Assembly (NCBI GenBank): GCA_900551095.1
Contig: URUJ01000006.1
Coordinates: forward strand, 1-64,000
DNA: 64,000 nucleotides
Reading direction: 5' to 3'
Origin: an uncultured Anaerococcus sp.
GTDB taxonomy: Bacteria; Bacillota; Clostridia; Tissierellales; Peptoniphilaceae
Every line of letters starts with the position of its first letter. Within the stretch, counting starts at the first letter, position 1. This document shows, piece after piece, positions 54,036 to 61,738 of the stretch. The notes under the pieces were generated by a model. The model saw nothing but the letters and a program-made list of their open reading frames with translations, was not told where the DNA came from and did not search any database. The translations under genes were made by a program, and so were the position numbers.

Positions 54036-56655
54036 ACATACTTTCTCCAAAACCAATATCTACTAACAAGTCTACCTTGAGATTTGCTGCATTTTCCATA
54101 CATTCTTTGAGGATTTCTTTCGCTTTTTCTTTATCCTTTTCGCTTGATTCTATGATTATTTCATCGTGAATCTGGAGGATTATATTTGCGTCAAGGCATG
54201 CTTGTTTAAGTTTGTTATAGGTATCTATCATCGCTATTTTTATTATATCAGCTGCTGTACCTTGGATTGGTGTATTTAATGCCACCCTTTCCCCAAAACT
54301 TCTCACGTTGAAGTTTCTTGAAGATATTTCTGGTATATACCTACGCCTTTTAAATAAAGTCTCTATATAGCCTTGTTTTTTTGCAAGTTTTACTACCTCA
54401 TCCATATATTCCTTAATTTGTGGGTAAGATTTTTTATATTTATCTATATATTCTTTTGCCCTTTTCCTTGGAATATTAAGATTCTGTGACAGGCCGTAGT
54501 CACTTATACCATATATTATACCAAAATTTACCGCCTTGGCTTCTGATCTTTGAAGTTTTGTAACTTCTTCTAATGGTGTATGGAAAACCTCAGATGCAGT
54601 TTGGCTGTGGATATCAATCCCATTGTTAAAAGCGTCCTGCATATTTTTATCATCTGAAAGACTTGCTAAGATTCTAAGTTCAATTTGTGAATAATCGGCA
54701 TCTATTAAAACCTTGCCTTTATCTGCCTTAAAAGCCTTTCTGATTGCCCTTCCCTCGTCAGTTTTAATTGGCAAATTTTGAAGGTTTGGCTCTTGGCTTG
54801 ATAGTCTACCAGTTGATGCTATATTTTGCCTGAAGGTTGACCTGATTCTGCCGTCTTCATCAATAGAATTTTCAAGCCCTTCTATATAAGTAGAACGAAG
54901 TTTGTAGACTTCCCTATATCTTTCAATTTTTTCTATGATTGGATGTTTATCTCTTAATTTATCAAGAACTTTTGCATCTGTTGAAAAACCAGTTTTAGTT
55001 TTCTTTATAACAGGAAGTTCTAAATCCTTAAACAAAACCTCTCCTAATTGCTTAGGAGAATTTATATTAAATTCACTACCAGCAAGGTCGTAAATTTCCT
55101 CAGTAATTTCAGCTATTTGCTTATCAAGGTCAGCTTTTAATTCCTCTAAAATTTCCTTATCAGTGCCAAAACCAAGTATTTCCATAGAAGCTAAAACTTT
55201 TGCAAGTTTTTTCTCAATATTTTCATAAAGATCAACCATTTTATATTCATAAAGATTTTTAAGTACCTTATCTTTAGCGTCTTCTATAGCATTTACCTTA
55301 CTTGCCAAAAGTTTTGCAAGATCATCTTGGTTAACATCTTTATATTTTTTAGTCCTTGCTCCTTTTCCAATTAATACCTCGTCACTATCAAGTTCATAGG
55401 TCAAATAGGACTGGCTTAGGAGTTTAAAATCATAAGAAGATCTAGACGGGTCGATTAAATAATGCATAAGCATTATATCATCATAAGCTCCACCCAAATC
55501 AATCCCAAGCTTATCCAAAAGGACAATTTCCTCTTTGATGTCAAAGGAAACCTTGTTTATCTCTTCATTCTCAAAAATCTCTTTTAAATCCTTTATTTTC
55601 TGAGACTCAACTATAAAAGTATCAGTATCCTTAGTCTTTATTCCAAGACGGTAAATTTCTGAATGTATATAATTTTCCCCATCGTAAAGTGATTTGAAGA
55701 ATATTTCCTTAGTCTTCTTAGCTGATTTAATTAATTCCTCTAAAGCATCCGTTTCCTTATAAGAAAAGTCTTTGACTTCGGTTTCTGAAACGCTGCCATC
55801 AAGCTCTTCCAAAAATTTATTGAAATTAAGTTTAGAAAATTTCTCCCTAAGTCCATCAATATCAACTTCACCGAGAGCAAGTTCATCATAATCAAACTCT
55901 ACTGGTGCATGGGTTACAATTGTACCGATTTTCTTGGACATATAGGCAACAGCCTCATTATTCTCAAGATTTTCCTTAGTCTTCTTTCCAGAAATCTCAT
56001 CAAGATTATCATAAAGATTTTCAATAGAGCCATATCTTCTAATAAAATCTAATGCACGTTTTTCACCAATCCCATCAACACCAGGAATATTATCCGACTT
56101 ATCTCCCATAAGCCCCTTAACATCTATAAGCTGCTTAGGAGTAATGCCGTATTCTTCTTTAATCTTATCGACAGTATACTCTACAGTATCTGAAACACCT
56201 TTTTTAGTAAGGTAAACCAAAATATCATCATCAACAAGTTGGAGGTAATCCCTATCGCCTGTGATAAGCACGGCTTCATCCCCCGCTTCTTTTGCCATCC
56301 TGGCATAAGTACCGACTATATCATCCGCCTCAAAACCATCAAGATCAGTGTATTTGACCCCCATAGAATCAAGGACATCCTTTAAAATACCAAACTGATA
56401 AGAAAGCTCATTTGGAGTCTTATCCCTATTAGCCTTATAATCAGCATATTCCTCATTTCTAAAAGTCTTAGAAGACCTATCAAAAGCCACCAGGACAAAG
56501 TCTGGTTTATATCTATCAAAAGCGTTATTATACATGGTCAAAAAGCCATAAACGCCATTAGTCATAACTCCGTCATTGTTGGATAAATTTGGTAAAGCAA
56601 AAAAAGCCCTATAGATCAAACTCGACCCATCAATTAACATAACAGTTTTCTTCAT
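54022..56655 (-). CDS. polA: DNA polymerase I
   Basis: 877 residues. The N-terminal 5'-3' exonuclease domain (MLIDGSSLIYRAFFALP, DVKGLMGDKSDNIPGVDGIGEK) is followed by a 3'-5' exonuclease-like domain that appears to lack the catalytic DxE, as in Bacillus-type enzymes. The polymerase domain has LIDADYSQIELRILA, RRSEAKAVNFG-like motif B (RSEAKAVNFGIIYG) and QIHDEIIIE. It fills gaps and removes primers. Confidence 0.96.
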   Translation of the reverse strand: MKKTVMLIDGSSLIYRAFFALPNLSNNDGVMTNGVYGFLTMYNNAFDRYKPDFVLVAFDRSSKTFRNEEYADYKANRDKTPNELSYQFGILKDVLDSMGVKYTDLDGFEADDIVGTYARMAKEAGDEAVLITGDRDYLQLVDDDILVYLTKKGVSDTVEYTVDKIKEEYGITPKQLIDVKGLMGDKSDNIPGVDGIGEKRALDFIRRYGSIENLYDNLDEISGKKTKENLENNEAVAYMSKKIGTIVTHAPVEFDYDELALGEVDIDGLREKFSKLNFNKFLEELDGSVSETEVKDFSYKETDALEELIKSAKKTKEIFFKSLYDGENYIHSEIYRLGIKTKDTDTFIVESQKIKDLKEIFENEEINKVSFDIKEEIVLLDKLGIDLGGAYDDIMLMHYLIDPSRSSYDFKLLSQSYLTYELDSDEVLIGKGARTKKYKDVNQDDLAKLLASKVNAIEDAKDKVLKNLYEYKMVDLYENIEKKLAKVLASMEILGFGTDKEILEELKADLDKQIAEITEEIYDLAGSEFNINSPKQLGEVLFKDLELPVIKKTKTGFSTDAKVLDKLRDKHPIIEKIERYREVYKLRSTYIEGLENSIDEDGRIRSTFRQNIASTGRLSSQEPNLQNLPIKTDEGRAIRKAFKADKGKVLIDADYSQIELRILASLSDDKNMQDAFNNGIDIHSQTASEVFHTPLEEVTKLQRSEAKAVNFGIIYGISDYGLSQNLNIPRKRAKEYIDKYKKSYPQIKEYMDEVVKLAKKQGYIETLFKRRRYIPEISSRNFNVRSFGERVALNTPIQGTAADIIKIAMIDTYNKLKQACLDANIILQIHDEIIIESSEKDKEKAKEILKECMENAANLKVDLLVDIGFGESMYESK

Positions 56656-56734
56656 TATATCTCCTTAACTATAAAAATAGTTTTAAAATCCATTCCTACC
56701 TTATAGTATAACTTATATTGGAAAATTTTTAAAG

Positions 56735-56762
56735 AAAAAAGGAAACATATTTCAATGCTTCC
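56735..56762 (-). terminator. Terminator of the zinc-ribbon gene
   Basis: Minus strand GGAAGCAT, 6-base loop, ATGTTTCC (one G-U), then T6. Confidence 0.8.
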
Positions 56763-56776
56763 ATAAAAAATATTTA

Positions 56777-56995
56777 TTAATCTTTGAACTTTTTCTTTAT
56801 CTTGTCAATATTGTGAATATCTACCCATTCTTCAGAATATCCACAATTAGTGCAAAGATACCTATCAACAGGAACCGCGGACGTTATAGTCATGCCAACC
56901 ATAATATTATTGCCAGATCCATAAGCTCCAGCGTGGCCAGGCACTTTTATAATGTCACTAGAACCGCATTTTGGACACATATTTGTATTTTTCAT
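56777..56995 (-). CDS. Small zinc-ribbon protein, function unknown
   Basis: 72 residues. Two CxxC pairs, MCPKCGSSDI and LCTNCGYSEEW, bracket a Gly-rich middle (GHAGAYGSGNNIMVG). This fits a zinc-ribbon fold. GGAGGAATTT precedes ATG 56995. It has its own terminator and is monocistronic. Nothing in the neighbourhood reveals its job. Confidence 0.75.
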   Translation of the reverse strand: MKNTNMCPKCGSSDIIKVPGHAGAYGSGNNIMVGMTITSAVPVDRYLCTNCGYSEEWVDIHNIDKIKKKFKD

Positions 56996-57063
56996 AAATT
57001 CCTCCTAATAACAAGATACTGGAATGTATTATTCTTTCAAATTATTAGAAAAAGTGAAAAATA

Positions 57064-57092
57064 TTGGAAATATATAACACGGGTAGTATAAT
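57064..57092 (+). promoter_or_regulatory. Promoter of the antisense antitoxin RNA
   Basis: TTGGAA (57064-57069), 17-bp spacer, TATAAT (57087-57092). The predicted start is near 57099. Confidence 0.75.
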
Positions 57093-57098
57093 GATACT

Positions 57099-57163
57099 GA
57101 GTAAAAGGAAATCAGATTCATACGAATCACTAAAAAAAGACGAGGGCCAACTCGTCTTTTTTT
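57099..57163 (+). ncRNA. Candidate antisense antitoxin RNA (RNA II-like, about 65 nt)
   Basis: This RNA would run from a near-consensus promoter to a strong terminator with no ORF in between. Its 5' half contains AAAAGGAAATCAG (57103-57115), identical to 57248-57260 inside the toxin gene. It also contains TTCATACGAATCAC (57117-57130), 11 of 14 identical to 57265-57278 over the toxin start codon. Because the two genes are read from opposite strands, these direct repeats make the RNA complementary to the toxin mRNA. The shared terminator adds further pairing. The arrangement and size match RNA II of the plasmid pAD1 par locus. Confidence 0.75.
57132..57163. terminator. Bidirectional terminator shared by toxin mRNA and antisense RNA
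   Basis: A 13-bp perfect stem (A7GACGAG/CTCGTCT7) with loop GGCCAA gives a T7 tail on either strand. Confidence 0.95.
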
Positions 57164-57170
57164 ATTTGGG

Positions 57171-57269
57171 CTAGTTATCACTATTATTAAATCCGTCTAA
57201 CCACTTGATGAGATAATGAGTAGTTATGCCAACCGCAACGGATACAAAAAAGGAAATCAGTATATCCAT
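57171..57269 (-). CDS. Type I toxin-like membrane peptide (32 aa, Fst/Ldr-like)
   Basis: ATG 57269 is preceded by a strong AGGAGGTGG. The peptide has a hydrophobic segment (DILISFFVSVAVGITTHYLI), then KWLDGF and a polar tail NNSDN. A short helix followed by a WL/WLD motif and charged tail is the layout of Fst-family toxins, which insert in the membrane. It is too short for most gene callers. The converging antisense RNA and shared terminator support a type I toxin-antitoxin function. Toxicity itself is inferred. Confidence 0.78.
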   Translation of the reverse strand: MDILISFFVSVAVGITTHYLIKWLDGFNNSDN

Positions 57270-57287
57270 ACAAACCACCTCCTAACT

Positions 57288-57325
57288 GTTATCAGTATAG
57301 GTGTGATAACATATTTATTATATCA
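57288..57325 (-). promoter_or_regulatory. Toxin promoter (extended -10) and 5'-UTR stem-loop
   Basis: Minus strand TGATATAAT (57325-57317) is an extended -10. The transcript would begin near 57310, exactly at a perfect 7-bp stem GTTATCA/TGATAAC (57310-57288), which lies just before the ribosome site. Fst mRNAs carry a comparable 5' stem that limits translation until antisense pairing decays. Confidence 0.6.
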
Positions 57326-57354
57326 TATTAGAATTTTTTTAAATTTAAAATCGA

Positions 57355-57432
57355 GGTATTAAAGCAAACTTAACCAGCTACTAAAGTCTCCTTTAAGAGG
57401 GTATTAAACTATACTTTAAGCAGGGTATTAAA
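57355..57432. repeat. Three GGTATTAAA direct repeats upstream of the toxin gene
   Basis: GGTATTAAA occurs at 57355-57363, 57400-57408 and 57424-57432; the last two are part of a longer CTTTAAG-N-AGGGTATTAAAC repeat. A separate 11-bp-phased doublet TTGGTAAC lies at 57523-57530 and 57534-57541. These sit outside the tRNA fragment, so they are regulator sites or relics of an earlier element. The rest of 57433-57590 shows nothing recognisable. Confidence 0.5.
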
Positions 57433-57591
57433 CGAGGCTTTATAGATAATAATATAAATATGAATAATATAAAGGTAATATAAGCACACCAAAGAATCAT
57501 AGCTTTTTAAAAATTTACTATGTTGGTAACTCATTGGTAACAATTTATTTAATCTCTACTTTTGTAATAAGAGAAATCGTTTAAATAGACA

Positions 57592-57619
57592 CAAAAATAG
57601 CGCTGGATTTTCCAACGCT
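57592..57619 (-). terminator. Terminator behind the tRNA 3' fragment
   Basis: Minus strand AGCGTTGGA, AAA loop, TCCAGCGCT (9 pairs), then ATTTTTG. It is positioned 11 bases after the CCA, as expected for a tRNA gene terminator. Confidence 0.7.
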
Positions 57620-57630
57620 TATAAGGTATT

Positions 57631-57652
57631 TGGTGCCGGTGGTGGGAAATCA
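57631..57652 (-). other. Truncated tRNA 3' end, left attachment site of the right-hand element
   Basis: On the minus strand the sequence ends TTTCCCACCACCGGCACCA, which has the form of a T-stem 3' strand, 7-base acceptor strand (CACCGGC), discriminator A and CCA. The rest of the tRNA is absent to the right, where element DNA begins. A GCCGGTG acceptor partner suggests tRNA-Leu or a similar class (inference). The intact gene should lie at the far end of the element beyond the window. Confidence 0.65.
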
Positions 57653-57719
57653 TTGGGCTTTATTTTTAGTTTTATAATGTGTAATCTAAGCCATTCTTAT
57701 ATTTAAAGATAGGCTGATT

Positions 57720-57769
57720 TATACCCTTTTTATACCTTTATCAAAGTTTTTTGTACTTATTATGTACTT
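57720..57769. repeat. Paired direct repeats next to int, likely integrase arm-binding sites
   Basis: Two doublets, each with 11-bp phase: TATACC at 57720 and 57731, and TGTACTT at 57752 and 57763. They lie between the attachment core and the int stop codon, where tyrosine integrases bind arm sites. Confidence 0.5.
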
Positions 57770-57772
57770 TTT

Positions 57773-58882
57773 TCATTGAATTTCTAATGAATCCTTATTC
57801 ATCATCTCTACCATTTTATCATCGGCCAATGGGTAAAAGTGTGAATAAGTATCGAGAGTTATTGAAGTGTTTTTGTGGCCTAATCTCTTTGAAATCAAGA
57901 CTATATTTACATTATGATTTATCAAATAACTTGCATGTGAGTGTCTTAGGCCGTGGACGTGGATTCTCTCGATTGGTTTTCTCTTAATCTCATTAGTTTT
58001 ATTATAAGCCTTAATCTCTTGATTTGCTTTTTCTACCCCTTGTTTGATTCCATTTTCTATGAATCTCTTTTCCCAATCAAATATTAAGTCATCATCTCTA
58101 GGATTATATATTTTATTCTTATAATCTCTTAAAATGTTTATTGTTGTATCAGCTAGGGTAATCACTCTTGATTCATAGGTTTTAGTTGGGGTTATAACGT
58201 CCCTACCCTTTAATCTTTGAAGAGATGATTCAACCTTTAATGTTTTATTATCAAAATCAATACAAGACCATTTCAAGGCCAATAATTCACCTTTACGGAT
58301 TCCAGTCCAATATAATATGTTTATGGCCGTCTTAGCCTTTATATCGTCTATGTATTGGTAAATCTCTTTGAACTCTTCTAAAGTCCAAAATCTCATAGGT
58401 GGTTTAATCTCGTTTGGTACTTTAGCCTTGCCGACTCTATGGATTGGGTTTTCTTTAAGACCGTAAAACTTAACAGCATGGTTTAGAACTGTTGAAAATT
58501 CATTTTGTATTGATTGAATATACTTGCTTGAGAGTCCCTCGTTAATCATTGAGTTTTGCCATTTTCTAATATCTAGGGGTTGTATTTCATCTAATGGGAT
58601 ATTGCCAAAGGTTGGTATAACTCTCTTGTATCTCTCGTTTTTTGTTTGTTGGGTTCTCTCTCTTAATTGGGGGTAATTATCTTTTTTATAAATCTCTAGG
58701 AAATCAGCAAAAAGCATATTTGGTTGGCCTTGACTTGCTAGTAAAAAATCACGTTCCCATGCTTGTGCTTCTTTTCTTTTCTCAAATCCCGACTTCTTTT
58801 TTTGCTTTATATCTCCCTTATAATCTCTATAGTTAAATTTACAAAACCATGAGCCTGTTTTTTCATCTTTATAGCTAGGCAT
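57773..58882 (-). CDS. int: Tyrosine-type site-specific integrase
   Basis: 369 residues. The N-terminal AP2-like arm-binding domain (about 1-60, WFCKFNYRDYKGDIKQKKKSGF) is followed by a SAM-like core-binding domain and the catalytic domain. The catalytic set is complete: R196 (TGIRKGE), H310 and R313 (HGLRH), H336 (LGHKNTS) and nucleophile Y346 (TLDTYSHF). It directs integration and excision at the tRNA 3' end 120 bp away. The repressor gene lies 2 bp upstream on the same strand. Confidence 0.95.
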   Translation of the reverse strand: MPSYKDEKTGSWFCKFNYRDYKGDIKQKKKSGFEKRKEAQAWERDFLLASQGQPNMLFADFLEIYKKDNYPQLRERTQQTKNERYKRVIPTFGNIPLDEIQPLDIRKWQNSMINEGLSSKYIQSIQNEFSTVLNHAVKFYGLKENPIHRVGKAKVPNEIKPPMRFWTLEEFKEIYQYIDDIKAKTAINILYWTGIRKGELLALKWSCIDFDNKTLKVESSLQRLKGRDVITPTKTYESRVITLADTTINILRDYKNKIYNPRDDDLIFDWEKRFIENGIKQGVEKANQEIKAYNKTNEIKRKPIERIHVHGLRHSHASYLINHNVNIVLISKRLGHKNTSITLDTYSHFYPLADDKMVEMMNKDSLEIQ

Positions 58883-58884
58883 TA

Positions 58885-59409
58885 TTATTCCTTGCTAGGA
58901 TTGTTTAAAAGATTTTGTAGGTAGTTAATTGCCTTAAATACTTCAGTATTAGTATTGTTAAAAATCATAATTGTATCATTTAGTTTTTTAAATAGCAGGC
59001 GTTCTTTAGCATTGCTAGGCCTTATTTCTTCATCTTTAAAACTTATATAATTATGAATATTTTCCAAACCAAAATAATAAAATAAATACATAACACCATT
59101 AATTGTTGACTTTATTTCAATTTCACCGCCCCCGTAATCTTCAACATTCCAACTTATAATCTCTTTTTCTGTCAATTCAATCAGTAGTTTAAGCATTTCC
59201 TCTGTTGGCGTGTTTGATTCTTCAATGGTTAATTCTTCAACCGATACCCCCAACACTTGAGCTATTTTTTTTAAATTTTCATCGCTAGGATTGTTTTTCC
59301 CTTGTTCTATCAAAGACATAAAAGCCCCAGAAATGCCAACTTTATCCGCAAGTTGTTTTTGGGTAAGCCCCTGTATTTGTCTATACTTTTTTATATTGTC
59401 GCTTAGCAT
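58885..59409 (-). CDS. Phage-type repressor with N-terminal HTH
   Basis: 174 residues. An HTH_3/Cro-CI domain (about 5-60: RQIQGLTQKQLADKVGISGAFMSLIEQGKNNPS) is followed by a ~110-residue domain I do not recognise. There is no S24 LexA-type peptidase, so SOS self-cleavage is unlikely; derepression may need a partner protein, as for satellite Stl repressors. It is read away from the lytic-direction genes and cotranscribed with int. Confidence 0.85.
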   Translation of the reverse strand: MLSDNIKKYRQIQGLTQKQLADKVGISGAFMSLIEQGKNNPSDENLKKIAQVLGVSVEELTIEESNTPTEEMLKLLIELTEKEIISWNVEDYGGGEIEIKSTINGVMYLFYYFGLENIHNYISFKDEEIRPSNAKERLLFKKLNDTIMIFNNTNTEVFKAINYLQNLLNNPSKE

Positions 59410-59441
59410 ATTATCCCTCGTATTCTTTTTTACTTAATATG

Positions 59442-59492
59442 ATTATATAACTTAAGTCCTGACTTGACAAGACTGATTTATTAAGTTATTAT
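59442..59492. promoter_or_regulatory. Divergent switch promoters with overlapping -35 boxes
   Basis: Rightward: TTGACA (59464-59469), 17 bp, TATTAT (59487-59492). Leftward on minus: TTGTCA (59470-59465), 17 bp, TATAAT (59447-59442). The two -35 boxes share CTTGACAAG. ACTTAAG-like repeats at about 59431, 59449, 59481 (inverted) and 59506 are candidate operators, one of them touching the Cro-gene ribosome site. Confidence 0.8.
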
Positions 59493-59522
59493 ATAATTAG
59501 TTAAAACTTAAGGAGGTATTTA

Positions 59523-59723
59523 GTGCAAATTAATTCATTAAAAATCAAAACACTAATGCTAGAAAAAGGCCTAAACAACAAGAGTCTAGCTAAAAAAATG
59601 AAATCATCTAGGCAATGGGTCGGGACAATTCTTGACCATGGGCATGCAACATTGAACATGGTCAATAAGATTGCTAAAGCCTTAGAAGTAGACCCAAAAG
59701 AGATTGTTAAGTTGGAGGATTAA
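59523..59723 (+). CDS. Cro-like HTH regulator
   Basis: 66 residues, starting at GTG 59523 with AAGGAGG upstream. Nearly the whole protein is one HTH: LMLEKGLNNKSLAKKMKSSRQWVGTILDHGHATLNMVNKIAKAL. It is the first rightward gene and probably competes with the repressor for the ACTTAAG sites. The next gene starts 2 bp downstream. Confidence 0.85.
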   Translation: MQINSLKIKTLMLEKGLNNKSLAKKMKSSRQWVGTILDHGHATLNMVNKIAKALEVDPKEIVKLED

Positions 59724-59725
59724 AA

Positions 59726-59923
59726 ATGTTTGTAAGAGCAAATGACGTCAAAGAGATTCTGAACGTATCTCAAGCGATGGGCTATAAGGTCATACGAACT
59801 TTAAATACCGAACTACAAGAAAAAGGATTCTTAACAGTTCAAGGCCGTATTCCTATAGAATATCTTTGCGAGAGATACATGCTTGATGAACAAGAAGTCA
59901 AAGACTTTTTGAATAAGGATTAG
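59726..59923 (+). CDS. Excisionase-like small DNA-binding protein
   Basis: 65 residues. The pattern VRANDVKEILNVSQAMGYKVIRTLNTELQEKGFLTVQGRIPIEYLCERY resembles winged-HTH/excisionase proteins coded right after the Cro gene in small Firmicute elements. It may direct excision with Int. Assignment is by position and pattern. Confidence 0.6.
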   Translation: MFVRANDVKEILNVSQAMGYKVIRTLNTELQEKGFLTVQGRIPIEYLCERYMLDEQEVKDFLNKD

Positions 59924-59926
59924 GGG

Positions 59927-60739
59927 GTGCAAGTGTATGATGATAAACAAAAATCTAATACAAAAAATGAAGAGATAGAGCAATATATAAAATTACCGAT
60001 TAGGATTTTAAAAGATAAAAACCTAACTGATAAGCAGAAATTAATATTTGGTTCTATTATTACCTTAGCAGGTAAAACAGGCGTATGCTTTGCTAGTAAT
60101 TCTTATTTAGCTAAAATTCACGGTTGCGATGAAAGAACGGTAATAAGAACCATTAATAAATTGGTTAAATTATCCTATATTTCAAGAAAACTAATTCATT
60201 TAGATTCTGATACTAAAAAAAGAGTGATAAAAAGAGAACTAACAATAAATGATTTTGGTACTGACTCTACCGACAGGGGGTACTGTCTCACGAGTCAGGG
60301 GGGTACTGTCTCACGAGTCCAAAAAGGTACTGTCTCAGATGTCACGGATAAACTATATATAGAAACTATAAATATAAATAATAAATATAGTCGAGCAGAT
60401 GAGAAAAATAAGAAGTTAGTTAGTGAAGTTATTAACTACCTAAACGAAAAATCAGGCAAGAGTTATAAATCGACTACACAAAAGACAATAAGTTTGATTA
60501 GTGCTAGGAGCAAAGAGGGCTTTACCCTTGATGATTTTAAAAAGGTCATAGACACAAAGACCCAACAATGGAAATCAAATACCGATATGAACAAATACTT
60601 AAGGCCAGAAACCTTATTTGGTACAAAATTTGAATCGTACTTGCAAGAAGACCCCAATATTAACAATAATAATCAATTCCCTAGTAAGAAGAACTATAAA
60701 CCTGATATTGAAAACGAATTAAAAAAATATGGTAGGTGA
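59927..60739 (+). CDS. Replication initiator (phage replisome organiser with C-terminal Phg_2220_C-like domain)
   Basis: Up to 270 residues; the start may be GTG 59927 or GTG 59933, the latter better spaced from AGGGGG. The N-terminal winged helix (LPIRILKDKNLTDKQKLIFGSI; NSYLAKIHGCDERTVIRTINKLV) precedes a linker encoded by iterons. The C-terminal domain is typical of phage replication proteins (INYLNEKSGKSYK; FKKVIDTKTQQWKSN; YLRPETLFGTKFE). It probably binds its own gene to start element replication and hands over to the DnaC-like loader. Confidence 0.85.
   Translation: MQVYDDKQKSNTKNEEIEQYIKLPIRILKDKNLTDKQKLIFGSIITLAGKTGVCFASNSYLAKIHGCDERTVIRTINKLVKLSYISRKLIHLDSDTKKRVIKRELTINDFGTDSTDRGYCLTSQGGTVSRVQKGTVSDVTDKLYIETININNKYSRADEKNKKLVSEVINYLNEKSGKSYKSTTQKTISLISARSKEGFTLDDFKKVIDTKTQQWKSNTDMNKYLRPETLFGTKFESYLQEDPNINNNNQFPSKKNYKPDIENELKKYGR
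60255..60395. repeat. Iterons and AT-rich stretch inside the rep gene, probable replication origin
   Basis: GGGGTACTGTCTCACGAGTC occurs twice exactly (60277-60296 and 60300-60319). Diverged copies lie at 60255-60274 and 60324-60343. Spacing is 22-24 bp. An almost pure A/T stretch (60347-60392) follows directly, suited for strand opening. Origins inside the initiator gene are common in small phage replicons. Confidence 0.8.
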
Positions 60740-60751
60740 GAAATAAACAAA

Positions 60752-61534
60752 ATGAGAAAAAACAATTCAAATACGATTATTAATAATAAATTGATTGATG
60801 ACTTAATAGAACGAGGAATCAAAGTCAATGATGATAAAGAATTAAGAAAAAGAAAAGCAGAGAAAGAAAAAGAATTAAATGCAGAAATCAGCAAGGCTAT
60901 TAACTACAACAATAACAAAAGCAAGGTTGAAGCCTTTGCAAATATGCCAAAAGATTCTATTAACTTGACTCTAAACTATGCTAGAAAGAATTGGGAATCA
61001 CAAGAAATGCCAATGGTCAATAAGGCTATTTCAATAGTTTTGAACTTTGATACAACAGATAAGGGCTTATATATGTATAGCAAAAATTCAAGAACAGGCA
61101 AAACTGCCTTAATGGGTGCGACTGCTAGAGCTATATACAATCAAAACAATAAAACCATCTGGTTTGGTAGTGAAGAATTATTTCTTGCAATGGTCAAAGA
61201 AACATACAGAGATGATGCCGAACTAAAAGAGGAGCAAGTTATTAAATTTATAGCTAGCCATGATGCTGTTTTCATCGATGAACTAGGACAGAATGACACC
61301 GATTGGTCAATAAAAACACTCAAAAGGCTACTAGATGCAATATTGAACAGCGGGGCAATGTTATTTATAACCTCAAATTATAGCCTTGATGACTTAGGTC
61401 AGAAATTACTAATCAATCAAAATAAGCCAATGAGCAGAACAGTACAACAGGTACAGGCAAGAATATACGAATTAACAGAGATATTGCAATTTGGAGAAAA
61501 AAGCTATTTTAAAAGCAAAAAGCTAGTAGACTAA
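60752..61534 (+). CDS. DnaC-like helicase loader
   Basis: 260 residues. A charged N-terminal region (about 1-100) precedes the AAA+ core: Walker A-like SKNSRTGKTALMGATA, in which the first glycines of the usual GNxGTGKT are replaced by Lys and Arg. Walker B is VFIDELGQND, and a sensor segment reads LFITSNYSLDDLG. It loads the host replicative helicase at the element origin. It is 12 bp after rep. Confidence 0.88.
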   Translation: MRKNNSNTIINNKLIDDLIERGIKVNDDKELRKRKAEKEKELNAEISKAINYNNNKSKVEAFANMPKDSINLTLNYARKNWESQEMPMVNKAISIVLNFDTTDKGLYMYSKNSRTGKTALMGATARAIYNQNNKTIWFGSEELFLAMVKETYRDDAELKEEQVIKFIASHDAVFIDELGQNDTDWSIKTLKRLLDAILNSGAMLFITSNYSLDDLGQKLLINQNKPMSRTVQQVQARIYELTEILQFGEKSYFKSKKLVD

Positions 61535-61547
61535 AATCTACTAGCTT
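61520..61547 (+). terminator. Strong hairpin at the end of the loader gene
   Basis: AAGCTAGTAGA, loop CTAAAA containing the stop codon, TCTACTAGCTT: an 11-bp perfect stem. There is no T run after it, so it may act as an RNA-stability or partial termination element. The following 190 bp to the next gene are AT-rich with no gene. Confidence 0.5.
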
Positions 61548-61738
61548 AGCATAGTGAAAATTAATATAAACAATATGAGGTATTAATATTATACCCTAAT
61601 TATATTAAAATTCTTAAAATTTGATACCTATTCAAAGAGTAAATCATTTATTAATAAGGAATACTTAACTAGGTATGTTAAATCTCTTAGAACGTAAAAT
61701 AAGAGCTTAAAATAAAATCAAAGTGAGGTAATAAAAAT

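Noticed and set aside
56735..56762. Small RNA between polA and the zinc-ribbon gene
   Set aside because: The hairpin is explained as the zinc-ribbon gene's terminator with its T run.
57631..57715. Complete tRNA gene on the minus strand
   Set aside because: Only the 3' acceptor strand and part of the T arm are tRNA-like. No D arm, anticodon stem or 5' acceptor partner is found to the right, so it is an attachment-site fragment.
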